64,000 nt of DNA from Sphingopyxis sp. H050 (GCF_001468265.1 NZ_LNRZ01000001.1:434001-498000); one strand, 5' to 3'; shown: positions 37,414 to 47,201, counted from the stretch's first letter. Notes: generated by a model from the letters alone, not told the origin. Translations and numbers: made by a program.

Positions 37414-39630
37414 ATGAAAGGCTATCACCTCACAAGAGCTTTGCTGCTCGCAGCAGGCGCGACAATTGCTGCGCCGAGCAACGCGCAATCGTCTGCGGTT
37501 GTCGGTGACGGGTCGCAGCCCCCGACCGCAGAAACGGCGCCGCAGGAGGAAAGCGAGCAATCGACCCAGCAAGGCGGAGGGCTCGGGGAAATCGTCGTTA
37601 CTGCGACGCGGCGAGAACAGAAGCTGCAGGATGTGCCGGTGGCCGTGACCGCCGTGACGTCCGAGGCCCTGGGACGGTCGGGCGCGGCCGACATTCGCAA
37701 TCTCACGCAAGTCGTTCCCGGCTTTTTCGGCGGGCGTGCGGCGGGCGTCTTCCTTCCTGTCATTCGCGGCGTCGGATCGAGCAGCATTTCGGTGGGCGAC
37801 GAGTCCAATGTCGCGACTTATGTTGACGGCATATATCAAGGAGATCCGTTCTCGACCTGGACCGACCTCGTGAAAGTCGACCGCGTCGAAGTGCTTCGAG
37901 GCCCGCAAGGAACGATTTTCGGACGCAACGCGACCGGCGGCCTGATCAATGTCATCACGCCCGATCCGAGCTTCGACTTCAGCGGCCTCGTCTCGGCCCG
38001 TGCCGCTGCCATGGAAACGGGCGACGGGGACTATAACATTCGCGGCTACCTTACCGGGGGGCTGTCCGACTCCGTGGCGGCCGATATCGCAGGTATTTAC
38101 CGCAAGTCCGACAATTTCGTCGACGATCTCGTCCGCGGCGGCAAAGCTGGCGGCTATCGTGTCATAGACGTTCGAAGCAAGCTCATGTTCAACGACGGCG
38201 ACGGCAGCAAGATCGTCCTGACTGGCGAGTATTTCGATCGCGCCGGTTCCGAGAATGTGTATCAGCCCTATGAAAGCAATACGGCAGGGCGCGCTTTTGC
38301 CGGCGCAATCCTGCCGACCAAGCCTTGGCAATTATCAACCGACCTGCGTCCGAGTCTCAAGACCCGGCGGTACAGTGTCGCGCTTCAGACGCGCTTCGAT
38401 CTTGGGGGCGTGAACCTGGAAACGACGGGCGCCTATGCGCATAATCGAACGTCCCAAGCGACCGACTCCGATTCCTCCAACATTCTCCTCGCGACGTTCG
38501 TGGCACCGAATATCACGTCCGAATATTACAGCCAGGAGGTTCGGTTGCTATCGGATGGATCGGGTCCGCTCCAGTGGATCGCCGGCCTTTACGCCTTCCA
38601 CCTCGAAGGCGACGCGAACTTCATTCTCAGCAGCCGCACCGATCCTTCACAGCCGCTGCTCGTCCGCACATTTGACCCGCTGATCAAGACCACCTCCTAT
38701 GCCGCCTTTGCCGAGGCGACGCTCGAGGTCGTTCCCAGTCTCTTCGTAACGGGGGGCATCAGGTACACCGACGAGAAGAGGAGTTTCGACCAGGTTGTCA
38801 ACGGCGTCGCCCTCTTTCCGCAAACCGCGAAAAAATCCTTCAGCCGGGTCACCTACAAGGGAACGGTCCGCTTCGAGATCTCCCCGGACACGAATGTCTA
38901 CGCAACCTATAGCACCGGGTTCAAGAGCGGCGTGTTCAACATGACCGGTACGGCAGCGACGGCCGTCAATCCCGAAACGCTGAGAGCCCTCGAGGGCGGT
39001 ATAAAGTCGGATATCACGCCCTGGCTACGCGCGAACCTTGCGCTCTACCATTATGATTACAAGGATTTGCAGGTGACTGCCAGGGATCCGATCGGTCCCG
39101 GATACGTCTTGCAGAACGCCGCGGACGCGACGCTCTATGGCGGGGAGCTGGAAACTACGATCGCGCCGAGCGAGAATTTCAGGGTCAGCAGCGCCATCGC
39201 ATATTCCCACGCTCAATATGACAATTTCCCGCAAGCCCAGGTCTTCATCCCCAGGCCGACGGGCGGGAACGTCGTCTCGCAGGCCGATGTCTCCGGCAAC
39301 CGCCTGCCGCGGGCACCGCGATGGACCTTCAATATCGCTCCCAGCCTCGATGTGCCCCTGGAGTCCGGAACGCTGAATATCAATGGCTCCCTCTTTCGCA
39401 GTTCTACTGTCTATTTCGACTTCCTGAACACGACAAAGCAGGATCCCTACACCTCGATCAACGGCGAGATTTCCTGGAGGACCGCCGACGAGAAGTTCCG
39501 TTTCTCGATCTGGGCTACCAATATCGCGAACGAGAAGATCATCCAGGAAGTGCGCCCGGGAGCGCTCGGCACCGACCTTCGCTACGAACTGCCGCGGCGC
39601 ATCGGTGCCGGGATCGAGCTGAGCTTCTGA
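37414..39630 (+). CDS. TonB-dependent outer membrane receptor 1
   Basis: A 738-residue receptor. A signal peptide (about 1-24, ending SNAQS) is followed by a TonB box region reading EIVVTATRREQKLQDVPVAV, a plug domain (VIRGVGSSSISVGDESN, VEVLRGPQGTIFGRNATGG) and a beta-barrel ending in aromatic residue F (GAGIELSF). It belongs to the large sphingomonad receptor group linked to aromatic compounds. Receptor 2 in this island is a close paralogue. Presumed role: outer membrane uptake of the island substrate, powered by TonB-ExbBD encoded elsewhere. Confidence 0.9.
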   Translation: MKGYHLTRALLLAAGATIAAPSNAQSSAVVGDGSQPPTAETAPQEESEQSTQQGGGLGEIVVTATRREQKLQDVPVAVTAVTSEALGRSGAADIRNLTQVVPGFFGGRAAGVFLPVIRGVGSSSISVGDESNVATYVDGIYQGDPFSTWTDLVKVDRVEVLRGPQGTIFGRNATGGLINVITPDPSFDFSGLVSARAAAMETGDGDYNIRGYLTGGLSDSVAADIAGIYRKSDNFVDDLVRGGKAGGYRVIDVRSKLMFNDGDGSKIVLTGEYFDRAGSENVYQPYESNTAGRAFAGAILPTKPWQLSTDLRPSLKTRRYSVALQTRFDLGGVNLETTGAYAHNRTSQATDSDSSNILLATFVAPNITSEYYSQEVRLLSDGSGPLQWIAGLYAFHLEGDANFILSSRTDPSQPLLVRTFDPLIKTTSYAAFAEATLEVVPSLFVTGGIRYTDEKRSFDQVVNGVALFPQTAKKSFSRVTYKGTVRFEISPDTNVYATYSTGFKSGVFNMTGTAATAVNPETLRALEGGIKSDITPWLRANLALYHYDYKDLQVTARDPIGPGYVLQNAADATLYGGELETTIAPSENFRVSSAIAYSHAQYDNFPQAQVFIPRPTGGNVVSQADVSGNRLPRAPRWTFNIAPSLDVPLESGTLNINGSLFRSSTVYFDFLNTTKQDPYTSINGEISWRTADEKFRFSIWATNIANEKIIQEVRPGALGTDLRYELPRRIGAGIELSF

Positions 39631-39670
39631 ACACCGTCACCCGATTTATCGACCAGCAGCGAGTCCCGGT

Positions 39671-41128
39671 ATGGCAGCAATGATCGAACATGGCCTCTAC
39701 TACGGCGGTGCGTGGCATGCCCCGATATCCGACACCTTTCGACCGTCGATCAATCCTGCCGACGGATCCTACATCGCACTCGTGTCGAAGGCCGGCAAGG
39801 AGGACGTCGATCGGGCGGTGCTGGCCGCCGTTGCCGCATCTCGCGTATGGCGCGATGTCTTGCCCCTCGAGCGGGCGCGCTTGCTTCGCGAGATGGCTGC
39901 AATCATCCGCAAGAACCACGCCGAGCTTGCCCGGCTTGACGCGCTGGACTGCGGAAACCCGATCCGGGAATTGATCGGCGATGCGCAGGTCGCGGCAGCG
40001 CTCATAGAATATTTCGCGGGCCTGGTGACGGAAATGAAAGGGGCGTCCATCCCCGTCGGCCCGGACGCGGTGAATTTCTCCGTTCGGCAACCCTTCGGCG
40101 TGGTGGCTCGCATTCTGGCGTTCAACCACCCCTTTCTCTTCTGCGCTGGCAAAATCGCGGCTCCGCTGGCCGCGGGCAACGCGGTCATCGTCAAACCATC
40201 CGATCAGGCGCCCCTCTCGGCCCTCAGATTTGCAGAGCTGATCGACGGCTTGTTGCCCGCCGGGACCTTCGGCGTGCTGACCGGAGACGGTGAGACGGGG
40301 GCCGCGCTCGCCTCGCACCCCAAAGTGGCGATGATCAGTCTCGTCGGGAGTGCGGCGGCTGGGCGCGAGGTGATGCGCGCGGCAAGCGCTACGCTGAAAC
40401 CGGTCCTGCTGGAGCTCGGGGGAAAGAATGCCCTGATCGCTTATGGAGACGCCGATCCGGGCGAAGTGGGGCAGGCGCTGGTACAGGGCATGAACTTCGC
40501 CTGGTGCGGGCAGTCGTGCGGGTCCACTAGCCGGGCGTTCGTTCACGAGGACATCTACGATGATGTGCTCGCGCATATCCAGGCGGCGGTCGGGCGCTTT
40601 CGACCAGGAGACCCGCTCGATTCCGATACGTCTATGGGAGCCGTGATCAGCCCGCAGCAGTATGAGCGCATCATGGGAGCGATCGCTTCGGCAAAGAATG
40701 ATGGAGCCCGTCTCATTTGCGGAGGAGGGGCGCCATCAGACCCCGTTCTCTCGAAGGGACTCTTTGTCGAACCGACGATCTTCGCGGACGTGACGCCCGG
40801 CATGCGCATCGCCCAGGAGGAAATATTCGGGCCAGTGCTGGGGATCATGAAGTGGACCGACGAAAGAACAATGATCGAGACGGTGAACGAACTCGATTAC
40901 GGACTGACATGTTCCATCTGGACGCGTGACCTCGAAACGGCGCACCGAACCGCGATGGAAGTCGATGTCGGCTATGTGTGGATTAACGAGACGTCCCGCC
41001 ACATTCTCGGCGCCCCATTTGGCGGCATGAAACAATCCGGGATCGGCCGTGAGGAGTGTCTCGGCGAACTGCTCGCCTTCTCGCAGGAGAAAAATATCTT
41101 CATCTCCCTCAGGTCCGGCGGGACGTGA
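39671..41128 (+). CDS. NAD(P)-dependent aldehyde dehydrogenase
   Basis: A 485-residue ALDH. The cofactor motif appears as AFNHPFLFCAGK, the catalytic glutamate as LELGGKN and the catalytic cysteine as GQSCGST; the C-terminal FGGMKQSGIGREE signature is complete. It probably oxidises an aromatic or semialdehyde intermediate of block 1. It is a different subgroup from the hydroxymuconic semialdehyde dehydrogenase at 61739. Located 40 bp after the receptor gene and overlapping the transporter gene start. Confidence 0.88.
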   Translation: MAAMIEHGLYYGGAWHAPISDTFRPSINPADGSYIALVSKAGKEDVDRAVLAAVAASRVWRDVLPLERARLLREMAAIIRKNHAELARLDALDCGNPIRELIGDAQVAAALIEYFAGLVTEMKGASIPVGPDAVNFSVRQPFGVVARILAFNHPFLFCAGKIAAPLAAGNAVIVKPSDQAPLSALRFAELIDGLLPAGTFGVLTGDGETGAALASHPKVAMISLVGSAAAGREVMRAASATLKPVLLELGGKNALIAYGDADPGEVGQALVQGMNFAWCGQSCGSTSRAFVHEDIYDDVLAHIQAAVGRFRPGDPLDSDTSMGAVISPQQYERIMGAIASAKNDGARLICGGGAPSDPVLSKGLFVEPTIFADVTPGMRIAQEEIFGPVLGIMKWTDERTMIETVNELDYGLTCSIWTRDLETAHRTAMEVDVGYVWINETSRHILGAPFGGMKQSGIGREECLGELLAFSQEKNIFISLRSGGT

Positions 41129-42507
41129 AAGCGCCGGACGCACCCCCGATGTCGATCCCCGCACCCGACACTCTGACGGGGGAGCGCGGATCGAACGACG
41201 CTCCGGGCGCCGCGGACACCGGGCTGCCCTTCGGGCCGCGCGCGGCCATGATGTTCCTGACCGCAGCACTGGCGCTCAATTTCGTCGACCGGCAGATCGT
41301 GAATATTCTCGCCGAACCGATCAGTCGAGAATTGAAGCTCGCGGACTGGCAGATCGGTTTGATGTCGGGGCTCGCATTCGCGTTGCTCTACGGTCTCGCC
41401 GGCATTCCGTTCGCGCGCTGGGCAGATCGCGGCCACCGCCCTCGGATCATGGCGTTGGCCGTGCTCCTGTGGAGTGGCTTCACGATCGCCTGCGGCTTGG
41501 CGCGGAACTTTCCTCAGCTTCTCCTGGGCCGCGTCGGCGTCGGCATCGGCGAGGCCGGTCTGACACCAGCGGCAAACTCGCTGATAGTCGACTATGTCCG
41601 GCCCGAGCGCCGTGCCTCGTCGCTGGCGCTCTACTATCTCGGCGTCCCGATAGGAACCTTGGCAGGGATGGCACTGGGAGGACTGGTCGCAGATGCCTAT
41701 GGTTGGCGCGCTGCCTTCTTCCTTGCCGGCGTTCCAGGGCTTCTTCTCGCCCCCTGTCTTCTCTTCGTCTTGTCCGAGCCGCGAACCGGCAAGGAGCGGG
41801 GTCCCGACCTTGCGCCGATCGGGACGGTGGCGACCGTCGTGACATTGTGGCGGATCCGCACCTACCGCCTGGTGGTCATGGCCACCGCGCTCCAGGCGGC
41901 GGTGGGCTACGGCTTCGGTCCGTTTCTTGCCTCGTTTTTCGTCCGAAACCACGGCGCCGAGATTGGCGACCTTGCCTCCTCTGCCGGCCTAGGCGCGGCG
42001 GGCTTCCTGGGTTTGACTCTCGGTTTATCCACCGGCCTTGGCGGTGCGATCGGGGTGTGGCTCGGCGGTTTTCTTGCCGACCGACATGGCCGGAATGACG
42101 CGCGGGCCTATGTCACCGTCCCCGCGCTGGCGGCGGCAGCTTCCCTGCCTTGTTACGCGCTGATTTTTACGGTCGACAGCGGAATATTCGCGCTCGCCGG
42201 TCTCGCCCTTCCCAATATTCTGGGAGCCATGTGGATGGGGCCGGTCCACAGCACCCATCAAAGCGTGTCACCGCCGGAGATGCGCGGCGCAGCGACCGCC
42301 TTGTTCCTCCTAATCCTCAACCTGATCGGCGTCGGCCTTGGCCCGCTGCTCGTCGGAGCAGCGAGCGACGCCATCGCCTGGCAGGCAGGCGAGGACAAGG
42401 GAGCGAGCCTGCGCTTCGCTCTCGTCGGCGCGAGCCTCCTGGCCCCGGTCGCCGCCTACATATTCTGGCAAGCGAGGAGGTCGATTGCCGACGACATGGT
42501 CTCGTGA
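41125..42507 (+). CDS. MFS transporter of the aromatic block
   Basis: A 460-residue major facilitator with about twelve helices, including LNFVDRQIVNILAEPISREL in helix 1 and the loop motif GIPFARWADRGHRPR. It resembles spinster-like/aromatic acid MFS proteins frequent in sphingomonad catabolic clusters, so inner membrane uptake of the aromatic acid is likely. The start chosen is GTG 41125, which overlaps the ALDH stop as GTGA; ATG 41149 is an alternative without a good ribosome binding site. Confidence 0.87.
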   Translation: MKAPDAPPMSIPAPDTLTGERGSNDAPGAADTGLPFGPRAAMMFLTAALALNFVDRQIVNILAEPISRELKLADWQIGLMSGLAFALLYGLAGIPFARWADRGHRPRIMALAVLLWSGFTIACGLARNFPQLLLGRVGVGIGEAGLTPAANSLIVDYVRPERRASSLALYYLGVPIGTLAGMALGGLVADAYGWRAAFFLAGVPGLLLAPCLLFVLSEPRTGKERGPDLAPIGTVATVVTLWRIRTYRLVVMATALQAAVGYGFGPFLASFFVRNHGAEIGDLASSAGLGAAGFLGLTLGLSTGLGGAIGVWLGGFLADRHGRNDARAYVTVPALAAAASLPCYALIFTVDSGIFALAGLALPNILGAMWMGPVHSTHQSVSPPEMRGAATALFLLILNLIGVGLGPLLVGAASDAIAWQAGEDKGASLRFALVGASLLAPVAAYIFWQARRSIADDMVS

Positions 42508-42561
42508 ATAGCCCTTCAGACCAAATGGACATCCGTTTCTTGACGCAATCCGGAGAATGAA

Positions 42562-43983
42562 ATGCCAACTGAGCACCAAATCTCGCCTGTCCGGCCTGCC
42601 TCCGCTGATGTGGCAGCGATGGAGCGCGCCGCGCCGCCAGGGCCGCATCGTGTGCCGGACCGCCTCGACGTGGCGCGCAGTCGATACGATGCCGCGGGGC
42701 TGCGCTCGCTCGTTGCGCCCGGCTGGGTGCATTCGGCTGTCTATACCGATCCCCGCATATTCGAGCTCGAGCTGGAACGTATTTTCCATAAGGGCTGGGT
42801 GTACATCGGTCACGAAAGCGAGATCGCGAAATCCGGAGAGTTCCGACGCCGCCAGATGGGCCGGCAGCCTGTCATCTTCGTTCGTGGCCAGGATGGCGAA
42901 GTTCGGGTATTCCTGAACCGGTGTCGTCATCGCGGCGCGATCGTCTGCGAAGTCGACGAGGGGCGCGACAGTTATTTTCGCTGCTGGTATCACGGCTGGA
43001 CCTACTCGAACTCGGGCGAACTGGTCAGCGTATCCGGACCCGATGGCTACGGCCCGAGTTTCGATGCCCGGGAGAACGGCCTCACCCCAGTGCCCCGCGT
43101 TGCAAGCTACCGGGGGTTCGTGTTCGCGACACTGGACGATGCCGTACCCCCTCTCGAACACTATCTCGGCGGCGCCGCAAAGGTCATAGACATTCTCGTC
43201 GATTCAGCCCCGCGCGGCGAACTGCTGGTGCGATCGGGGTCGAACCGAACGATATACAAGGGGAATTGGAAGCAGGTCGGCATGGACGGGTATCATCCGC
43301 TCTTCGTCCATGCCTCCGTGCTGGCAACTTGGGAGCGGCATTCCGATTCCGGCCATAGTCTCGGCGCGACCCACAGCGCGAACCCGTTCAACTTCGACGG
43401 CGTCTCCGAAACGCGCGACTTCGGGAATGGCCACACGATGCTCGATTTTCTGAAGCACCGGCTAAACCACTCGGGCAAGTTCCGATCAATCCTCGAAAAC
43501 ACGCCTGGCGGGGCCGATTACATCGAGGCGCTCTACGCAGAACATGAAGAATCGTGGGCCGATGTGCTTCTCGCGATGGCCGGGGACCCCCATGTCGGGA
43601 TTTTCCCCAATCTCCAGCTCATCAACAACCAGATACGGATCGTGAACCCGATCTCTGTCGACGAGACCGAGGTCGTCATGTTCCCCGTCCTGTTTGCGAA
43701 CGTCAGTCCCGAAATCAACGCGCTGCGTCTTCGACAGCATGAATCCTTTTATGGGCCGGCCGGGTCTGGCTCCACCGACGACGCCGAAATCTTCGAGCGC
43801 GTCCAAAAAGGTCTCGGCGCCAGCATCGACCCCTGGATCAACATTTCGCGCGGCATGAACCGCGAACGAGTCGAGGCCGACGGCACCATCGTTGGCCATA
43901 TTTCGGACGAGGTGCCGCAACGGGGCCAGCTCAAGCAATGGCTGACGATGATGGTGGGGCGTCCGGAATTCGAGGAGGGCTAG
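42562..43983 (+). CDS. Rieske oxygenase B, large (alpha) subunit
   Basis: A 473-residue alpha subunit of the benzoate/toluate-size class. Rieske ligands are C121, H123, C141 and H144 (CRHRGA ... CWYHGW); the iron site is D242, H245 and H250 in MDGYHPLFVH. The helix between NWK and the aspartate is three residues shorter than in oxygenase D (NWKQVGMDGYH against NWKLQVENGLDGYH) and lacks the usual E-N pair. It is followed by its beta subunit, a PdxA/TphB-like dehydrogenase and a class II aldolase-like gene, which suggests dihydroxylation of an aromatic carboxylate. Confidence 0.9.
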   Translation: MPTEHQISPVRPASADVAAMERAAPPGPHRVPDRLDVARSRYDAAGLRSLVAPGWVHSAVYTDPRIFELELERIFHKGWVYIGHESEIAKSGEFRRRQMGRQPVIFVRGQDGEVRVFLNRCRHRGAIVCEVDEGRDSYFRCWYHGWTYSNSGELVSVSGPDGYGPSFDARENGLTPVPRVASYRGFVFATLDDAVPPLEHYLGGAAKVIDILVDSAPRGELLVRSGSNRTIYKGNWKQVGMDGYHPLFVHASVLATWERHSDSGHSLGATHSANPFNFDGVSETRDFGNGHTMLDFLKHRLNHSGKFRSILENTPGGADYIEALYAEHEESWADVLLAMAGDPHVGIFPNLQLINNQIRIVNPISVDETEVVMFPVLFANVSPEINALRLRQHESFYGPAGSGSTDDAEIFERVQKGLGASIDPWINISRGMNRERVEADGTIVGHISDEVPQRGQLKQWLTMMVGRPEFEEG

Positions 43984-43984
43984 A

Positions 43985-44533
43985 ATGGGCGTTGCGATGA
44001 CCGAACGGGACGAAGTCTCCATGTTTGTGCGGGCCGGGGACGACACGTCCATATTGCCGGGCAGCAGCCTGTATAGCGAGATCGAGGCGCTCCTGTATCG
44101 CGAGGCCGAACTCATGGACAGCCATTCGTTCGACGCATGGCTCGGGCTCTGGCACCCCGACGGCCTTTACTGGGTTCCGTCGAATGGCGAAGACATCGAT
44201 CCGCGAGAGTCGGTCTCGATCATCTACGAACGGTATCCGCAGATCGAGGACAGGATATTTCGCCTGAAGGACAAGCGCATGCATTCGCAAAGTCCGAAGT
44301 CGCGGTTGATCCGGATCGTCTCCAACATCACCGCGAGCGCCTCGGGACCTGCAGATATCCTGGCATTCTCGACGTTCATTCTCGGGGAAGTCAGGGGGGC
44401 TGAGCAGCAGTCGTTGTTCGGGCGTGCCGCCCATCGATTGAGGCGCGAGGCGGACGGCTTGCGGATACTCGGGAAGAAAGTTTACCTGATCGCCAATGAT
44501 TCCCCGATGCGCAACGTGACGTTTCTCCTGTGA
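43985..44533 (+). CDS. Rieske oxygenase B, small (beta) subunit
   Basis: A 182-residue beta subunit with the benzoate-type features REAELMDSHSFDAWLGLWHPDGLYWVP and the IYERYPQIEDRIFRL segment, ending in VTFLL. The GGAGGG before its ATG lies inside the alpha subunit end. The stop overlaps the next gene as GTGA. The alpha-beta-PdxA order is repeated at 55780-58689. Confidence 0.88.
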   Translation: MGVAMTERDEVSMFVRAGDDTSILPGSSLYSEIEALLYREAELMDSHSFDAWLGLWHPDGLYWVPSNGEDIDPRESVSIIYERYPQIEDRIFRLKDKRMHSQSPKSRLIRIVSNITASASGPADILAFSTFILGEVRGAEQQSLFGRAAHRLRREADGLRILGKKVYLIANDSPMRNVTFLL

Positions 44534-45537
44534 ACGGCGGCGCGTCAGCAGCCTTGGGCGCGCTGCCGGTCGTCGCGACGGTGATCGGCGACCCGGCAGG
44601 TATCGGGCCGGAAGTCTGCGCGAAAGCCCTCGCGCTGGACCGCGATCCGCGGTCGGCTCGCCACCTCCTCATCGGAAGCATTGACGCTGTCCGGCTGGCG
44701 GTCGCGGCGAGCGGAATCGCGTGTCAAGCCTACCCGGTCCGATCCCCTGGCGATATCGACGATGCGGCCGACGGGATTGCCGTCCTCGACCCCGGGAATC
44801 TGCCCAGGGTGGCATGGTCGGTCGGGCAGGCCGGCGCTGCGTCGGGCAGGGCGGTCATCGAATGGATCGAGATTGCGGAAGGATTGGCGAGGGACGGGCA
44901 GATCCAGGCCTGGATCATGGCGCCGGTCGATTCCTCTTCGCTGAAGCTCTCCGGGAAAGTCGAATCGATCGACGACCTGCAGCCAGAGGGGACCTATCTT
45001 CTCAGGGTAAGTCCCTCGCTTCGCGTAGTTCCCATAACCGAACATATTGCAATCTCCGCCGTCCCGGCGTCAGTGAACGCATCATCCATCTCCCGGCTGA
45101 TTGAGGTCGTCGACGACAGCTTCCAGCGGTGGGGGGTGCCCGATGCCAGGATCGGCGTGGCCGGTCTCAACCCCCACGCGATGGGCATGGAGGAGGCGGC
45201 AGAGATCGCGCCGGCCATAGAGCGGGCGCGGGCGGCAGGGCGGCGCGTGGAGGGGCCGGTATCTCCCGACTCGATTTTTCGCCTTGCTATCGAGGGCCGT
45301 TACGACGTCGTCGTGTCGATGTATCACGACCAGGGCCAGATCGCTCTCAAAACAGCGGCCTTCGAGGGCGCCTGCACAATCTATGTCGGCCTGGACTATG
45401 TTCGCCTAACCGTTCCGCACGGGTCCGCTATGGAAATTGCCGGAAAAGGAGTGGCTCAGCACGCCAGCATGGCGGCTGCGATGCGAATGGCGGAGTCGCT
45501 GTGTTGCGGAAAGGGGTTCGGCGATGGACCGCCTTGA
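44530..45537 (+). CDS. PdxA/TphB-like dehydrogenase 1
   Basis: A 335-residue protein of the PdxA family. The metal histidines H172 (ITEHIAI), H216 (GLNPHAMG) and H266 (MYHDQGQ) are kept, as is IGDPAGIGPE at the N-terminus. The GHTE substrate-phosphate motif of true PdxA is missing (QPEGTYLL instead), so a vitamin B6 role is unlikely. TphB, which dehydrogenates and decarboxylates the terephthalate cis-diol, is a PdxA relative. The position right after Rieske subunits makes an analogous cis-diol dehydrogenase/decarboxylase the best inference. The start is GTG 44530. Confidence 0.82.
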   Translation: MNGGASAALGALPVVATVIGDPAGIGPEVCAKALALDRDPRSARHLLIGSIDAVRLAVAASGIACQAYPVRSPGDIDDAADGIAVLDPGNLPRVAWSVGQAGAASGRAVIEWIEIAEGLARDGQIQAWIMAPVDSSSLKLSGKVESIDDLQPEGTYLLRVSPSLRVVPITEHIAISAVPASVNASSISRLIEVVDDSFQRWGVPDARIGVAGLNPHAMGMEEAAEIAPAIERARAAGRRVEGPVSPDSIFRLAIEGRYDVVVSMYHDQGQIALKTAAFEGACTIYVGLDYVRLTVPHGSAMEIAGKGVAQHASMAAAMRMAESLCCGKGFGDGPP

Positions 45538-46222
45538 TCCCGTTCTCGACGAGCGGGTCCGCCTGGCAGCTCGCGGATTGGGGCGCGCAGGGCTGGTTCA
45601 TGCCTTTGGGCATTGCAGCGCCAGGGTCGATGCAGAAAAATTCCTGGTATGTGCGCCCATGCCTATGGGTCTTATCCGCGACGAGCCCGGGACGATTGTT
45701 TCGGTCGAAGGGGATCTGCCTTCCGGCGTCCTCGGAGAGGTTCGAGCCCATCAGGCCATCTATCGCGCGCGACCGGATGTCGGAGGTATCTGCCGGATCA
45801 TGCCGCCGGCGACCATGGCCCTGTCAACGATGGGGATCACCCCCGCGGCCCGCCATGGACTGGGGGCTTATTTCGCGCCCGCCCCGCCGCTCTGGAACGA
45901 CCCGAGGTTGCTGCGCGATTCTGAATCCGCCTCTCGGCTCGCCACGACCCTGGGAAGCGCATCAGCAGTCGTCATGCGTGCCAATGGTGCGATTACCGTT
46001 GGCCGGGACATAGAAGAGGCGGCAACCTTCGCCTTCTTTCTCGAAGATGCGGCACGCGTCGAGCGGGACATTCGCTCGATGGGCTTCGATCCCGCAACGG
46101 GACTCCTGGACGCATGCGAGATCAGGGCGCGGCAGACCCTGTCGGGAGGGGTTGTCGAAAGACTTTGGCAATGGCTGACCGAATGGCAGCAGCCCGAGGA
46201 TTCACGCGCGGCAAGTCGGTAA
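45524..46222 (+). CDS. Class II aldolase/adducin-like protein lacking zinc histidines
   Basis: A 232-residue protein with the class II aldolase fold pattern (FGHCSARVD at 28-36, EVRAHQAIYRARPDV at 72-86). The expected VVHTHSP zinc motif is ICRIMPP (89-95) and the RNHGA histidine is N154 (MRANGAITVG), so all three usual zinc ligands are absent. Relatives include 3,4-dihydroxyphthalate decarboxylase, which would fit the preceding dioxygenase and dehydrogenase genes. Whether this version is catalytic, binds another metal or is a cofactor-free decarboxylase is open. Starts at ATG 45524, overlapping the PdxA-like gene by 14 bp. Confidence 0.7.
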   Translation: MDRLDPVLDERVRLAARGLGRAGLVHAFGHCSARVDAEKFLVCAPMPMGLIRDEPGTIVSVEGDLPSGVLGEVRAHQAIYRARPDVGGICRIMPPATMALSTMGITPAARHGLGAYFAPAPPLWNDPRLLRDSESASRLATTLGSASAVVMRANGAITVGRDIEEAATFAFFLEDAARVERDIRSMGFDPATGLLDACEIRARQTLSGGVVERLWQWLTEWQQPEDSRAASR

Positions 46223-46276
46223 TGCGGCCGTGCAGGTCGCGGTGTCGCACCGCGAAGAGATAGAAAGGGAGTGGAT

Positions 46277-47053
46277 ATGACCGAATATGGGCAGGATCTT
46301 GCAGGGCAGGTAGCATTGATCACCGGAGCAGGGCAGGGGATCGGCCGGACCTTCGCGAACGGTTTCGCTCGGGCTGGCGCGAAAGTCGCGATCGTTGAAC
46401 TCAACGAGGCCAAGGCGAATGCGGTTGCCGCGGAGATCGTATCGGAGTTCGGCGACGGCGCCGCCATCGCCATCGTTGCGGATGTTGCCGATCCCGATGC
46501 CGTCGAAGCCGCCGTGGCCCAGACTTTGTCGGCGTTCGGCCGTATCGATATTTGCATCAACAACGCTGCCATATTCTCGACGCTGAAGATGCGGTCGTTC
46601 GAGGAAATTCCTTACGAGGAGTGGCGCGACGTGATGCGCGTCAACGTCGACGGCGTCATGCTCGTCACCAAGGCCTGTGCCCCCGTAATGCGGCGGAACC
46701 GCCATGGCAGGATTATCAATATCTCGTCGGGCGTGGTGACGCTGGGGCGACCCTATTATCTTCATTATGTCGCCTCGAAGGCGGCGGTCGTAGGTATGAC
46801 GCGCGCCATGGCGCGCGAACTCGGCACTGACGGGATCACGGTCAATGCATTGCTCCCAGGCGCAACCTTCACGGAGATTGAACGCGAAACGGTGACCCCC
46901 GAGCAGAAGACCCAGATACTCAACATGCAATGCATCAAGCGGCACGAGACAGCCGACGACCTGCTCGCTGCCGCATTGTATCTCGCCTCCAAGGGAGGCG
47001 AGTTCGTAACAGGTCAGTCGATTGCCGTTGATGGAGGAACGACGTTTCGCTGA
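46277..47053 (+). CDS. Short-chain dehydrogenase/reductase
   Basis: A 258-residue classical SDR. The cofactor motif TGAGQGIG is at 16-23 with an acidic residue at the end of strand 2 (VELNEAK) that favours NAD. NNAA is near 95, the catalytic serine is in NISSG (about 151) and YxxxK is YVASK (164-168). In block 1 it could oxidise a cis-diol, alcohol or ketone. AAGGGAG 5 bases before ATG 46277 decides the start over GTG 46271. The last catabolic gene before the TetR regulator. Confidence 0.87.
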   Translation: MTEYGQDLAGQVALITGAGQGIGRTFANGFARAGAKVAIVELNEAKANAVAAEIVSEFGDGAAIAIVADVADPDAVEAAVAQTLSAFGRIDICINNAAIFSTLKMRSFEEIPYEEWRDVMRVNVDGVMLVTKACAPVMRRNRHGRIINISSGVVTLGRPYYLHYVASKAAVVGMTRAMARELGTDGITVNALLPGATFTEIERETVTPEQKTQILNMQCIKRHETADDLLAAALYLASKGGEFVTGQSIAVDGGTTFR

Positions 47054-47201
47054 GGTCTCTGCCGGCACATGATATGAACTTCGCGCCGCAAGCCAGCGAG
47101 CGATCCGCGGACCCAATAGGCCTTTAACTCGGACCGACGGGAAGCTATGCAGCCTTTTCGAGCGGTGCTGCGAAGGCTCAGGCGAGAGGTGTGGCAGGCG
47201 A

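Noticed and set aside
44530..45537. Annotation as pyridoxine biosynthesis gene pdxA
   Set aside because: The GHTE motif is missing here and in the copy at 57667, and both follow Rieske oxygenase genes, so a catabolic dehydrogenase is more likely.
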